Assembly: GCF_000313135.1 (NCBI RefSeq)
Contig: NW_004457368.1
Coordinates: 36,820-100,819, forward strand
DNA from: Acanthamoeba castellanii str. Neff
Lineage: Eukaryota > Discosea > Longamoebia > Acanthamoebidae
Length of the DNA: 64,000 nucleotides
Reading direction: 5' to 3'
Below, in pieces: positions 20,601-33,641 of the stretch. The number at the start of each line of letters is the position of its first letter. Within the stretch, counting starts at the first letter, position 1. The notes beneath the pieces were generated by a model. It did not search any database, was not told the DNA's origin, and was given only the letters and a program-made list of their open reading frames with translations. Made by a program: the position numbers and the translations under genes.

Positions 20601-23487
20601 TGTTCGAACTGGCGACCAAACTGGTGGATGGTGCCCAACAGCTGACCCTTGCACGTGTAATCGAAGAGGGACCACAGTTCCTGTATTCCCGTTACGTAAC
20701 CACACAAACCCCGGACGTGAGAAGGAAGAACGAGCCTGCGCCTGTTGCAACAGCGACGAGTGTACGTACCATCAAGTTGTTTTGGATGGGCGTTCCAGTG
20801 AGAAGAATGCGCGTGGTCGAGGGGATCCTCCGCATCGACTGAGACAAACCGATGCTGCGCGGGTACAAGAAGGGGTGTGTTAGGCTCCACTACGACCTCG
20901 GGAATAAAACCTGTAGAAGAGAAAAGGGGCGCAGCTTACCGGTGGTTCTTGATCTTGTGGCCTTCGTCCAGAAGCACGATGTCCCAATTGATGGAGACGA
21001 ATGAGGCCAGCTTAGTGGGAATGTTGCCGTACGTGGTGAAGCACAACCCACCCTCGTGATGGAACACCTTGAGCAGAGCGGGAGTCAGTGAGATACGTGT
21101 TGGTCGCCTTGCGAGTCGAGAGAGAGAGAGAGAGAGAGAGAGGAGCTAGACGCATACCTTGTCCTTGATCTCGTTCTTCTTTTTGTTCATCGCACCGTGC
21201 ATGATGCAGATGCCCATACCTCGGCTCTCAAGCATGGCGCCATTGTCACTCCACTTCATCAGCTCGTTCTCCCAGTTCTTCATGACCGAGAGGGGCATCA
21301 CGATGAGGACCCGCTTGGCTCGGCCCGAGGTGAGCGCGCCCAGGACGAGCACGAGCGCTTGAATGGTCTTGCCCAGACCCATTTCATCCTGCGCAACGAT
21401 TCCGTTAGAGTCGCGAGGAAGCGTAAGCCAGGAGAATGAAACACGTACGCCAAGGATACCGCCGGTCTTCTTGGTATAGAGCGACCACATGAACTCAACG
21501 CCGCGCTGAAGAGACCGAAGAGAGTGAGCAACGAGACTCGACGATGAATTGAGAGAAACACAGTGGGTGTGACACACCTTTTGGTACGGGTACAGGCCGT
21601 CCCACATCTTGGCAGGAATCGAGAGGCCCTTCCACAGCTGCACCCGCTCGACCTCTTCCTCGACGAAGTCCTCGTCGGCGTTCTTGCCCTTCTTCGCCTC
21701 GGTCTTGACCGCGTCCTTGGTCTTACCCTTGAGCTCAGCAGCCGTAGCCGCCTTCTTCTTGCCGGAGGAGTCAGACTTCTTCTCAGAGGTGCGTGGCTCG
21801 TCCTTGACCTCCACAAACTTACGCAGCCTCTTCCACGAAGGTGTTTCTTCTTCCTCCTCTTCGGACTCTTCCTCTTCTTCGCCTTCTTCCTCCGCTTCCT
21901 CTTGTTCGATTGCTTCAGACTTGTGCGCCTTTTTCTCCTCGCGTTCGACCTCGCGCTCGGTCTTGACCTTCTGGAGTGTCTTCGCCTTGTTTGTCGGTGT
22001 CGGAGGTCTCTTCTCATCGTCATCCTCAGCGATGCATTCCGCCTCGTAGTCGTCGCCTTCCATCTGCTCGTCAGTCGGACATTCGCTGTCGTGCTCGTCT
22101 TCGCTATCCCTTTCTTCCTTAGCTTCGCTCTCGCTGCCGTCCGACTGCGCTGCGTCCTCGATCGCTTCGCTTCCAGTCTGCCTCGCCAGCATTCGCAGCT
22201 TGTCCATCATGCCACCTTTTGCGGCTGGGCGCGCTTCTTTGCCCCTTTGCTTCTTGTCGCTTGGAGCCTCCTCTTCCTCTTCTTCGCTCTCGTCCGAGAA
22301 CATTGGTACGTGGCCCTTCTTCTTGGACTCTCGCTCGGCTTTCACCTCCGCCAGCTTCCTCAACCTCCTACGCACCACCGGCTTCTCTTCTTCCTCTTCC
22401 TCTTCCTCTCGCACCTCCTCATGAGCTCGGCGACGCGAAGGCTTCTCCTCGTTCCCCCTTCGACGATTCTTCGCTCTCCCTCACGTCCTGATGGTTTCGC
22501 TCCTCCTCACTTTCCTGTTCGCTTGACTCTTCGTTCTCTTCGGCGGCTTTCTCCACTTGCTCGACGTCCTCGTCCGCCTGCTCGATCTCCGCGGGACCGG
22601 TCAGTTCCTCTTCGTCTCCTGCATCAGCGCCGTCTTCCGCCTCGACAACTGACGTAGCCTCCGTCACTTGCTCATCGACAGTTTCGTCTTCTTCCGGTTC
22701 GTCCCCTCCATCGGTGAGTTGAAGTTGTGCGACGGCGGCGAGTATGCCACGGATGGTCGGATCGTCATCTTCTTTCTGTTCCTCCTCCTCCTCCTCCTCT
22801 GTCTCGTCGTCTGTTATTTCCTCACCGTCCTCGGCGCGTCGGCTCTGCTCCTCGGTCTCCCCTTGGACGTTCGACAGTTCCGTTTCGGCATCCTCCTCTT
22901 CGCTGTCGTACGCGACGTCGCCTTCGTCATTAACCTGCGGTTCCTCCTCTTCCTCCGTCGCTCCGTCTTCGTCGTACTCATCCTCATCAACGGCTTCCAA
23001 AGCCAGACGGGCGGTCTCCTCTTCCAGCATGCGAATCTCTTCGGCTAGCCTGCGCGTTTCCTCGTCCTCGGCCTCTTCTTCGTACGGATCGTCTGCTTCC
23101 TCCAGCCCCTCCTCGAATGAATGCTCCAGTATGACGCTTGCATCGCTGTCCTCTTCGCCAGCGCTGGACATAATTGATCCATCTTTAATTGGGCTCAGGG
23201 ATTTGCCAGCACTGCACGTAATCAAGATGGCACCTCAGCAGCGCCCAAGCTAGTGGAAAAAAGTGGATGGCATACCTCGTGCGGGTCCGTGGCTCATCCA
23301 AAGAGACCTCGAGGGAGCTGCCGACGATTAGGCTGTTGTTACAGGAAGATCGGCGCCTTGATGCACGTCTCTTCAGCCGCTTCAGCTCCCGCTTACGTGC
23401 GGGCAAGGAGTCCTCGATTTCCTCCTCCAAGATGGAAAGTCGCGACAGCGCCCGCAGCAAATGGTTTTCACCGATCGATTCGGTCAT
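17699..23487 (-). CDS. PICH/ERCC6L-like SNF2 ATPase with an F-box between the two lobes
   Basis: DNA translocase. ATG at 23485-23487 (MTESIGENHLL). The start is a long acidic, coiled-coil-like region up to about 21640. Helicase motifs in order are DEMGLGKTIQAL (I), VLIVMPLSVMKNW (Ia), DIVLLDEGHKIKNH (II, DEGH), RILLTGTPIQNNL (III), VLVFSQSRKMLN (IV), TTVVGGIGLNLTGADRVV (V) and QAVCRAFRLGQKK (VI). Between motifs III and IV, at about 19555-19670, LPHEVKLRIFGF and VCSHWRQVASDDALW form an F-box. The C-terminal part, RYFSREELTDLFHL and GISDHDLLFSK, matches the PICH family after the helicase. Stop at 17699-17701. A 67-nt intron (22418-22484) or a G-run slip is needed to join two acidic exons. PICH proteins act on anaphase bridges; the F-box suggests an SCF link. 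Confidence 0.85.
21118..21143. repeat. (GA)n dinucleotide repeat in SNF2 intron
   Basis: About 12 GA units inside an intron of the SNF2 gene. Confidence 0.85.
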
Positions 23488-23729
23488 GGTGGTCTCGTAC
23501 TATTGCTGCCGCTCTCTTCTGGCGTTGCGCGAACTACACCAAGATGAGTACCCGTCAGCTTTCTCTTTGCCGCGTTGCGTTCCGCTTTCCCGCCAATTTG
23601 AATTGTCGACAGCCCCAATTTGCCGCGAATTTTCGCCAACCGAAAAAGCGAGAAACTGAAAAGAAATAACGGGCCAAACGGGATTGCAAGATCGCTAGCG
23701 ATTTGTTTGCCGGAGGCTGCAAGAGAACG
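23488..23729. promoter_or_regulatory. Divergent promoter region between SNF2 gene and NOL11
   Basis: A 242-bp gap between opposed start codons. It contains GGCGGGAAA/TTTCCCGCC-like and TTTGCCG-like stretches on both strands that resemble E2F-type sites (for example TTTCCCGCC near 23586). No TATA box was seen. The E2F reading is inference. Confidence 0.4.
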
Positions 23730-26700
23730 ATGGAGGGTTCGAGCTTGTTCTTGCTTCAGACGAACCCGAATCACCCCGTGGTGGGCGTGTCTCCCTCGGT
23801 CATCAATGCCTCACAGATCCTCGTCACCATTCAGAACTCCGGGGTGCAGCTGCATGAGGTTCGTAATTTAATCTAGGATGGAATCAATTTTCCCCAATTT
23901 TGGTGCGCTAACCCTTTGTGTTGATGCGCAGGCCTTCGATCAAAAGGTGATTTACAGCTGGCCCCAGAAGACCGGCAGCCGATGGACTTTGCCGGCGATG
24001 GAGATTCATCAGGCCACCAAAGCCCCCGAGCCGCGCTACATGGGGGTCATGGACCACAACTTCGTCTGCACCTGGACGCAGCGCGATCCCTCCATCGATA
24101 CCCACAAGAAAGGCGTACGTTTTTTTTTTTGGCTCGAGCCCTTCTTGAAGATGCATCTTAGTAGCGGTGATTCACCTCTTTCTCTACTCTTTCCTCTTGG
24201 TCATAGTTCAAGAGCAAGGTGGTCGCCGTATTGACCGATAAGATGATCCACGAGGCCGTCATCTTGGTCCACGAGGACGGTGCCCTGCGCCTCTGCAGCC
24301 ACGATCTCGAGAAGATCTCACCCACGCTGCTTCCCCCCGGGGCCAAGGCGCCCAGCGCCAAGGTGGTGTGGACCCGCGCCTTCGGCCTGCAGCAGAGCGG
24401 CGTCACCTTCGTCCTCGTTCTCGTCGCAGCGCCCGCCCAGGCCGCCGAGCTGACCTACGTGCTTCACGTCTACACGCTCAACCCGCCGCCCACGCATCCC
24501 TCGCAAAAGAAGAGGTACAGCCGCAGCCTCCAACCTCACTTGTTTGGTTGCCCACCGGCAATTGTGTGCTCATCACCATTCGACTTCTCTCTCTCTCTCT
24601 CTCTCTCTTCTCCTGCCATAACAGGAAGATGGCTGAGGACCAGAAGGGAGTGTCGGCTATCGAGCAGGAGATCACCTGGAACGTCTCGCACGAGATCAAG
24701 CGGTTCGCCACCAACGCGAAGCCCGGCGTCGCGACGTGTTCGTTCGATTTCGCCAACCTCACCAACTACATCCTCTGTACGTGCAACACACACACACACA
24801 CACAACGAGTCGCCTGGGTTTATTTGGTTCTCGCGGCTGCGGCTGACCCCATGCGCCGTACGTTCTTAGGGTCGGACGGCAACGCCGAGGTGTTCCGTTT
24901 CTCCAACCTGCACCACCTGCTGGGCAAGCAGGAGTACGACCAGCCGCCGTTCCTGCAGTCGTCGACCAAGCTCAACGCCTTCCAGATCACCCAGCTGGTA
25001 CCTACGAAGCCTGCTACCGGAGAGAATGCAAAGAATTGCAGCAGCGAGTGCTAAGTCCGATGTTTTTTTCGTGCACCTCGTGCAGGGCCAGCAAAACAAG
25101 ACCAAGCAGGTCGCCGGGCGGCTCGATCGGGAGATCACCGGCGTCGCCTCGGCCCCGTTCCAGTCCTTCGTCGCCCTCTCCGGCAAGCGCAAGGACACCG
25201 GCCAACGTACGTTGCTAGACGGCCAGGCGGCTGCAGCATTCATTCCCGAACGTACGCGCGATGGACACTCACGAATTTCTCTGGTGACAGCGTGGCTCAC
25301 TCTGTGGGACCCCATCCACGGCAACCTCCACGGAGCTCGCGAGGTCAACTTCGAGCAGTCGGAGGACATCATCATCAACCCGGTCGCCCCCGACGAGCGC
25401 GTGGTGCAGGTACGGTCCCAACATTGCCGGCTCACTCCGCAGTTTTTTGTTTTCAACAACACAAACTCACCGCCCTACTCACCGCCACCACCAACCACCA
25501 GCTCGCGGTCTCGACCGACGCGTCGTACGTGGTCGTGGCGCTCGAGAATCACGTCGCGATCTGCCCGCTCTACTGCCCGCAGCCGGCGCTCGGCATGCTG
25601 CTCAACAAGATGAAGTCCACGCTCTCCTTTGCCGAAGAGGGTACGCAATGCGCTGTGCATGAACAATTCCAGAAATGCTGGCTCGTTCACACACACACAC
25701 ACACAGACGCACTGCCTTCGTTCTCGTCGCCCATTCTGCTGGACGTCGTCACGTCGCAGGTGAGCGCCAACGCGCAGCAGCCCGTTTCCGGCGCCAAGAG
25801 CGCCAAGCCGACCGACGAGGCGGCCGCGAGTGCGGGCAAGCAGGAGGACCTGATCTTTGAGATTAAGGAGGCGCTCGACGTCGATCGCGAGAGCGAGGAG
25901 ATCGAGGAGAAGAAGATCGAGCAGACGCGCGAGGTCTTCCTCGACGACGGCACGTGGGACAGCTTCATTGACGAGAACGAGCGCGAGCGGGAGGCCATCG
26001 CCGCGCTGCTCGCCGCGACCAACAAGAAGGACGGCTCGGTCATCTTCCGCAAGTTCCTCGAGGAGCTGCCCGCCGTGCGATTCCCGCAGCCGTCCCGCCG
26101 CCAGCGGAAGGGGAAGGCGGGGGTGGAGGTGGAGGAGGAGGAGGAGTCGGACACGAAGCAGCAGAAGAAGAAGAAGCGAATGCCGAAGCGTTACAAGCTG
26201 CTGTCGCACCGCTTCGTCAGCCAGGTCGGGGAGAAGTGCCTTCGCTTGGGTGCGGCACACACGCACACGCACCACCGCACACGCACAAGCACTACCGCAC
26301 ACGCACATGCACTCGGCTAACACCAATCAATGCTGCAACATCGTAGGTATGTGGGCCGAGCTGGAGCACCTGCTCAAGCTGGGCCAGCTCTCCACGCACG
26401 AACTCCCCGACCTGATCCCCTCCCTCCTGGCCAACAACCAATTCGTACGGCGACCACCACCTGCCCGCCTGCTCTCACTTTTTCTGCGCACCCGCCACGC
26501 ACGGCTGACGCCGGTGCGCCGCGCCACTCTCAACACAGGGTACGCTGCGCACGTTGATTCGTACGTCGAGCGATCTGCCGACGGGAGCCGTGGTCTCGCT
26601 CCTCGACTACTTTACGCGACCGCGCGCCAACAACCAGCCGCTGGCCCAGTACCTCATGAACGAGCTGGCCAGGCAGAAGAAGTCGGAGACTCCTGAGGTC

Positions 26701-27519
26701 TCGCCGCCGACGATCACCGAACAGGAGGCCGTCGACGTCATGAGCAAGCGGTTCCTGTACGTCCTCCGCGCACCTGCTCTTCTTCTTCTTCTCTTCGTGG
26801 CGCTGACCATCTCGTCCGGCTGCGCAGAAACGTGCTGGTGGCGAGGAGGGAAAACTTTGCGTTCCTGCTGCAGTACATGAAGTCATTCCCCCTGGAACAG
26901 ATCACGGTACAGAGCTCGCCCCCCCCCCAAACCACCACAAGGAGCCGCGCGTGATTGTTTCGTTCGTTCGTTCTGGACTTACGACTCGCGTGTGTTGTGC
27001 GTTCGCCCCCGCTGCTGCAGTATCTCCTCAACTACTTGACTGAGTGGCTCGAGGCGCACTGCGCCCACGATTCTGCGGTGTGGAAGAAGCAAACGAACGT
27101 TGTCGCTAACTGGGCCGTCCCGCCCCTCCCAGTGGTACGCCAACACAGGACCACACACGACCACACACGACCACACACACACACCACACACACACGACCA
27201 GAACACAATTTGGCTTACATGAACACGTTTGCGGTGGCTTCGCCAGGTGATTGAGTGGCTGGGCTTGCTGTTGGACAGCCGCTTCTCGGAGCTGGTGCTG
27301 CTGGACGACAGCCACCCGATCATCCAGCGCGTGGGCGTCATCACCAAGGAGCAGGTGCGCATCGCCCAGGAGCTGGGCCGCTTCGAGGCCTACCTGGGCG
27401 ACTATCGGAGGACCCTGCAGCGCTGGGCCCAGGTGCTCAAGAGCCAGTCTGCGTCGACCATCAACAGTAAGCACGCCAAGACCGGCGACACCTACATTGT
27501 CGAGGTCCTCTACATCTGA
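23730..27519 (+). CDS. NOL11-like nucleolar protein (SSU processome, t-UTP)
   Basis: Expected role: a t-UTP/SSU processome subunit needed for rDNA transcription and 18S rRNA processing. The N-terminus (ATG 23730-23732, MEGSSLFLLQTNPNHPVVGV) is a beta-propeller-like region with repeats such as YMGVMDHNFVCTW and KVVAVLTDKMIHEAVILV. A charged linker (EIEEKKIEQTREVF) and a helical C-terminal half follow. The end, QVIEWLGLLLDSRFSELVL and a terminal YIVEVLYI, corresponds to the NOL11 C-terminal domain, which ends in a similar IEVLEL-type sequence. TGA at 27517-27519. About 15 exons with small introns, several with AC/CACACG repeats. The family call rests on the C-terminal part and overall layout. 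Confidence 0.7.
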
Positions 27520-27603
27520 GCCCACTGGCGAGAAAGATGATGAAGACGAAGACGATGGTAATGAAACAGCCTTGGATCCAAGCAGCAGCAGCAGCAACGA
27601 CCA

Positions 27604-28763
27604 CTAGTTGTAATCCACAAATTCGGAGTTGGGTCGGTTGAGGTAGTCGAGGTCGAGGTCAAACTCCCTGCCCTCGCGCAGCTCGAGGAAGACCTGCGTG
27701 ATGAGCTTGCCCAGCATGTTTTTGCCGCTTCCGTCGCTTCCGTCGCCCCATTGCCTGCACACAACGTGCATCGCCAGTCAGTCAGGGGGGAACCCCATGA
27801 GCGCTGTCGGTAGCATGACGTCAGCAGGAGATCGAGTACAGGCGCGCACCTGTCATTTCTCGTGTGCTCCACGAAGAAGACGTCCTGCCCCGACTTGATC
27901 AGGTTGTCCATGTACTCCCTGAACGGCTGCATCTCCTGTTGTGGCGCAACGTAAGCAGCCGCAGAGCTGGGGAGTGCGGCGCCTTGATGACGATGGTGAG
28001 TAGACGAGCCACATACCTTGAACTTGATGCGCAGGGCGACGAGCATGACGAGCGGCTTGACCTCATCCCAGTCGTCTCGCTTGGGACAAAAGCCTGTGTG
28101 CGTGCGCTTGAACTTGTCCTTGCCCGACTGCTTGATCTCGGCCTCGTCCACGCCCAGCTCTACCAGCCGTTGCTGTTGATCGTAATCACACACGTGGCAC
28201 ACAAGAGGGACCACAGTTCGTCAAAAAGAGCCTCGCGAGGCAGACGATTGGGGGGGGGATGTTCTCAGAACCTTTTGCTTGGTGGTGAGGTACATGCGGC
28301 CTTGGCCGTAGCGCGCGGCGTCGCCACCGTTGAGTTCGAAGTAGAACCTGGCGTCAGCCTCGAGAGAGCACTTGGCGGCCTGGAACAAGTTCTCGGTGGA
28401 GGCCAGCGCCTTGTCGAGCAGGCAGTCGTGCAGCACCAGCTTCACACCTGCAACGTTGTCGCCCGTTGCGTAGAGCAATCATAATGGAATAAATGCAAAT
28501 TCGATAGGTGAGGTGAAAAGGAAAACAAGAGGAGAGTCGGTGGTACCGTTGACCTCCTTGAGGCGAGCGGGGAGGGCGATGGGACAGGGGAAGAGATTGG
28601 AAAAGCACCGCCGGTCAATGCCCAGGGAGTCGTCGACGGTCTTCTCCACGTCATCGCGGCGCGTGTGCGAGTAGAAGGGAAGCACCGTCGATGCCTGGTA
28701 GGTACGGCCCAGCCCCGAGAACAGGGTGAGTGCAGAAGTATTTGGCGCCAGACCTACCTTCAT
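27604..28763 (-). CDS. NADAR-domain protein (YbiA-like N-glycosidase fold)
   Basis: ATG at 28761-28763 followed directly by an AAG|GTAGGT donor; the acceptor CCTACCAG gives MK-ASTVLPFYSHTRRD. The NADAR pattern is clear: GIDRRCFSNLFPCPI (FSNFYP-like), STENLFQAAKCS (E-x-x-FQAxK, the catalytic Glu region), KRDDWDEVKPLVMLVALRIK and the end QWGDGSDGSGKNMLGKLI (WGDGxDGxGxNMLG). Stop TAG 27604-27606. NADAR enzymes cleave N-glycosidic bonds in riboflavin intermediates (YbiA) or remove ADP-ribose from guanine in DNA; which of these applies is not clear. The insertion between the FSNLFP and E-x-x-FQA motifs is longer than usual. It is convergent with NOL11 (85-bp gap) and lies 150 bp downstream of the GPI stop on the same strand. 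Confidence 0.8.
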
Positions 28764-28912
28764 CTTGCTAGCTCGATTGGAAAGTTCTATTTGCGTTAGA
28801 GAAAAAACAAATGCGTATTGCTTGAAATCCAACATTTCCATGAAAAGACAATCTGCAACATTTCTTCATTGGCCGGTTCACCTAAACAACAGCACTCGAC
28901 CGTGCGCTAAGC

Positions 28913-31680
<2,768 letters not shown>

Positions 31681-32023
31681 TACCTGTTGCAACCACCAAC
31701 GATTACTATTTAAAATCATCTATTACCATTCCTTTTACTGCATTTTGAAGACACTAAAGATTAAAAAGAGGCAAAGGCACATATGAGTGAGATCGGAGCG
31801 GAGAAGGCCGTACTTCAAGGGATTGCTCGATTGGTGTGGGGTGGTGCTGGTGGGTCTGCTCTGTGTGGGTTCGGAAACGACCGGCCGAAAGCACTTTATG
31901 GCGAGCAACTGCTTTTCGCCTTCCCTTCTGTTGCTCTTCTGCCAACTTTCTTCCAGAAGACTTCTGCTGCGGGCCCGGCAATCACAAAGTGCCAAGCACC
32001 GTTCCCGACGGCGAAGCTCGAAG
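31681..32023. promoter_or_regulatory. Divergent promoter region between GPI and the HLS1-like gene
   Basis: A 343-bp gap between opposed start codons. It is AT-richer on the GPI side (31690-31790). No certain element is identified. Confidence 0.4.
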
Positions 32024-33436
32024 ATGGAACCGGCGGTTGAGAGCACCGCCACCCGGGTGGTGCAGGTTCGCCCGTTTCAATCGGATGATGGGACCGCCCT
32101 GCACCAACTCGAGGCCCTCTGCTCGCAAGGTAAAGTAGTATCTGGTCTTACCTACTTTACCTTGCGAGCAGGTAAGACCGATTCTCTCTATTACCCTCTT
32201 TTTCCCCCTCCATGAAGCTCGCACGCTCACGATCTGATCATCACTCGTCACTACCACCACCACAACAGACTCAGCTACGGCTACATCGCCGAAGGCAACG
32301 AAGCGTCGGAACGCTTCTTCATGAAGAACGGCTACGGCAAGTTGCCTTCTTTGCGACTGCTGGGCATTCTCGTGCAGAACATGCCCAAGCCGGTACCGGA
32401 CTGGGTAGAGACCCAGCTTCTCGTGGAGGAGGAGGAACGCACTGAAGAGGAGCGCCAGGCCAAGGCCGACGAAGCCGTGGAGAGCATACACACGTTCTGG
32501 GGACAGGCCGACTTCCTCTTGCCCAGGGATTCGCTACGACGCGTGCTCGCCGATCCTCACAGTTCGGGTCCGTACGTCATCACCTCCACAGGTAAGCCCC
32601 TCACACGCCTCAACTAGGGTACTATACTACTACCACACAACTACCGCTGAACGTTGGTGTGGCGCTCATCATCTGTCAGATGGCGAGTCGGAAGCGGGGT
32701 GCAGTGTGTGGAGTCATGGGTATAGCATTAAGCTACTGGTATGTACAAACCGATGACACACCGGCTTCACATTCGATCAAGAGCGCAGCACCAATCATTG
32801 ACCTCTCTCCGCTCGGCTCGCAGGGCGCGCCATGGTACATTCGCTCGGGGATCTCGGTCATCAACCGCCTGGCCGTGTTTCTGCCCTCGCTGATCCCCTC
32901 CCTGCCGGACATCGGGAAGAAGGACCACCTCGACATGCGCACCGTCTTTGGCGTATGGGTGAAAGGGACAGAAGGCCCCGCGCTACTCAGTCACCTGCTC
33001 GCCCACGTACACAACACCCTCATCAAGGTACGTCACACTTGAGATTCGCTTGAGAGCATCATCATCACACGCAGATTCCCGTAATCAATCAGGAGGACGT
33101 GGACTATCTGAGCGTGCCCCTGGCCAACGGCCACCCGCTCGCGGCGAGCGTGCCAGCTTCGTCACTGATAGGTGCTGCATACTCGTGTGTTCGTTACACT
33201 GCAAACTTGTGGGTGTCGTGGCCCGTTGCGGCAGCTCTGTGGTCTGAACAACGCCCACTTCCTTGCTCTACACGCACGCAGAAACGTCGACCCTGCCCGT
33301 GTTGAAAGGCCTGACCAGCGAAGGCCAGCGCCTTGCGGGCTACACCAGCCAGAAGACGGCTGCGCACGTGGCGGTCGGCGAAGCGTCCGGCAAGACACCG
33401 ACCGTGTTGCCTCACTTCTTTGATCCGAGGTCGTAA
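32024..33436 (+). pseudogene. HOOKLESS1-like GNAT acetyltransferase lacking its acetyl-CoA-binding core
   Basis: ATG 32024-32026 starts with TRVVQVRPFQSDDGTALHQL, the beta-1 start of a GNAT fold. Later exons match plant HLS1-type proteins in order: YGYIAEGNEASERFFMKNGY, DGESEAGCSVWSHGYS, FLPSLIPSLPDIG, MRTVFGVWVKGTEGP, LLAHVHNTL and the end FFDPRS (TAA 33434-33436). In HLS1-like proteins roughly 100 residues, including the R/QxxGxG acetyl-CoA loop, separate these first two blocks. Here only about 120 bp of non-matching DNA lies between them. The exon ahead ends in phase 1 while the exon after starts in phase 2, so no clean splice joins them. A perfect inverted repeat sits at the break. The gene probably lost exons and is broken unless an alternative isoform exists. 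Confidence 0.65.
32119..32179. repeat. Nested perfect inverted repeats at the HLS1-like break
   Basis: The 20-bp arm CTGCTCGCAAGGTAAAGTAG at 32119-32138 is perfectly inverted at 32152-32171, with a 13-nt loop. A second, overlapping 10-bp pair (GGTCTTACCT at 32144-32153 and AGGTAAGACC at 32170-32179) is nested within it. Two of the arms contain splice-donor-like AAG|GTAAAG and CAG|GTAAGA. Confidence 0.95.
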
Positions 33437-33641
33437 CGTCACGATTGGTGCGTTTTATTACCTCTCGCGCACCGCGCCAGGATAAATCCGGGGAGAACAA
33501 CAAACATTCCACAAATTACCCGCCACGGCTGTGGAATGTGTGGCACGTAATTTGGTTGCTTTAATGTGACCCCTTGCGCTCCCGCGGCACGGCTCTCTCT
33601 TAGACGAGGCGTATTGTCTGTCGTAAAACGAAACGCTTGGG

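Noticed and set aside
21563..22657. 364-codon Leu/Phe-rich plus-strand frame
   Set aside because: It is the complement of the acidic Glu/Lys region (GAG/AAG reversed gives CTC/CTT), not a membrane protein.
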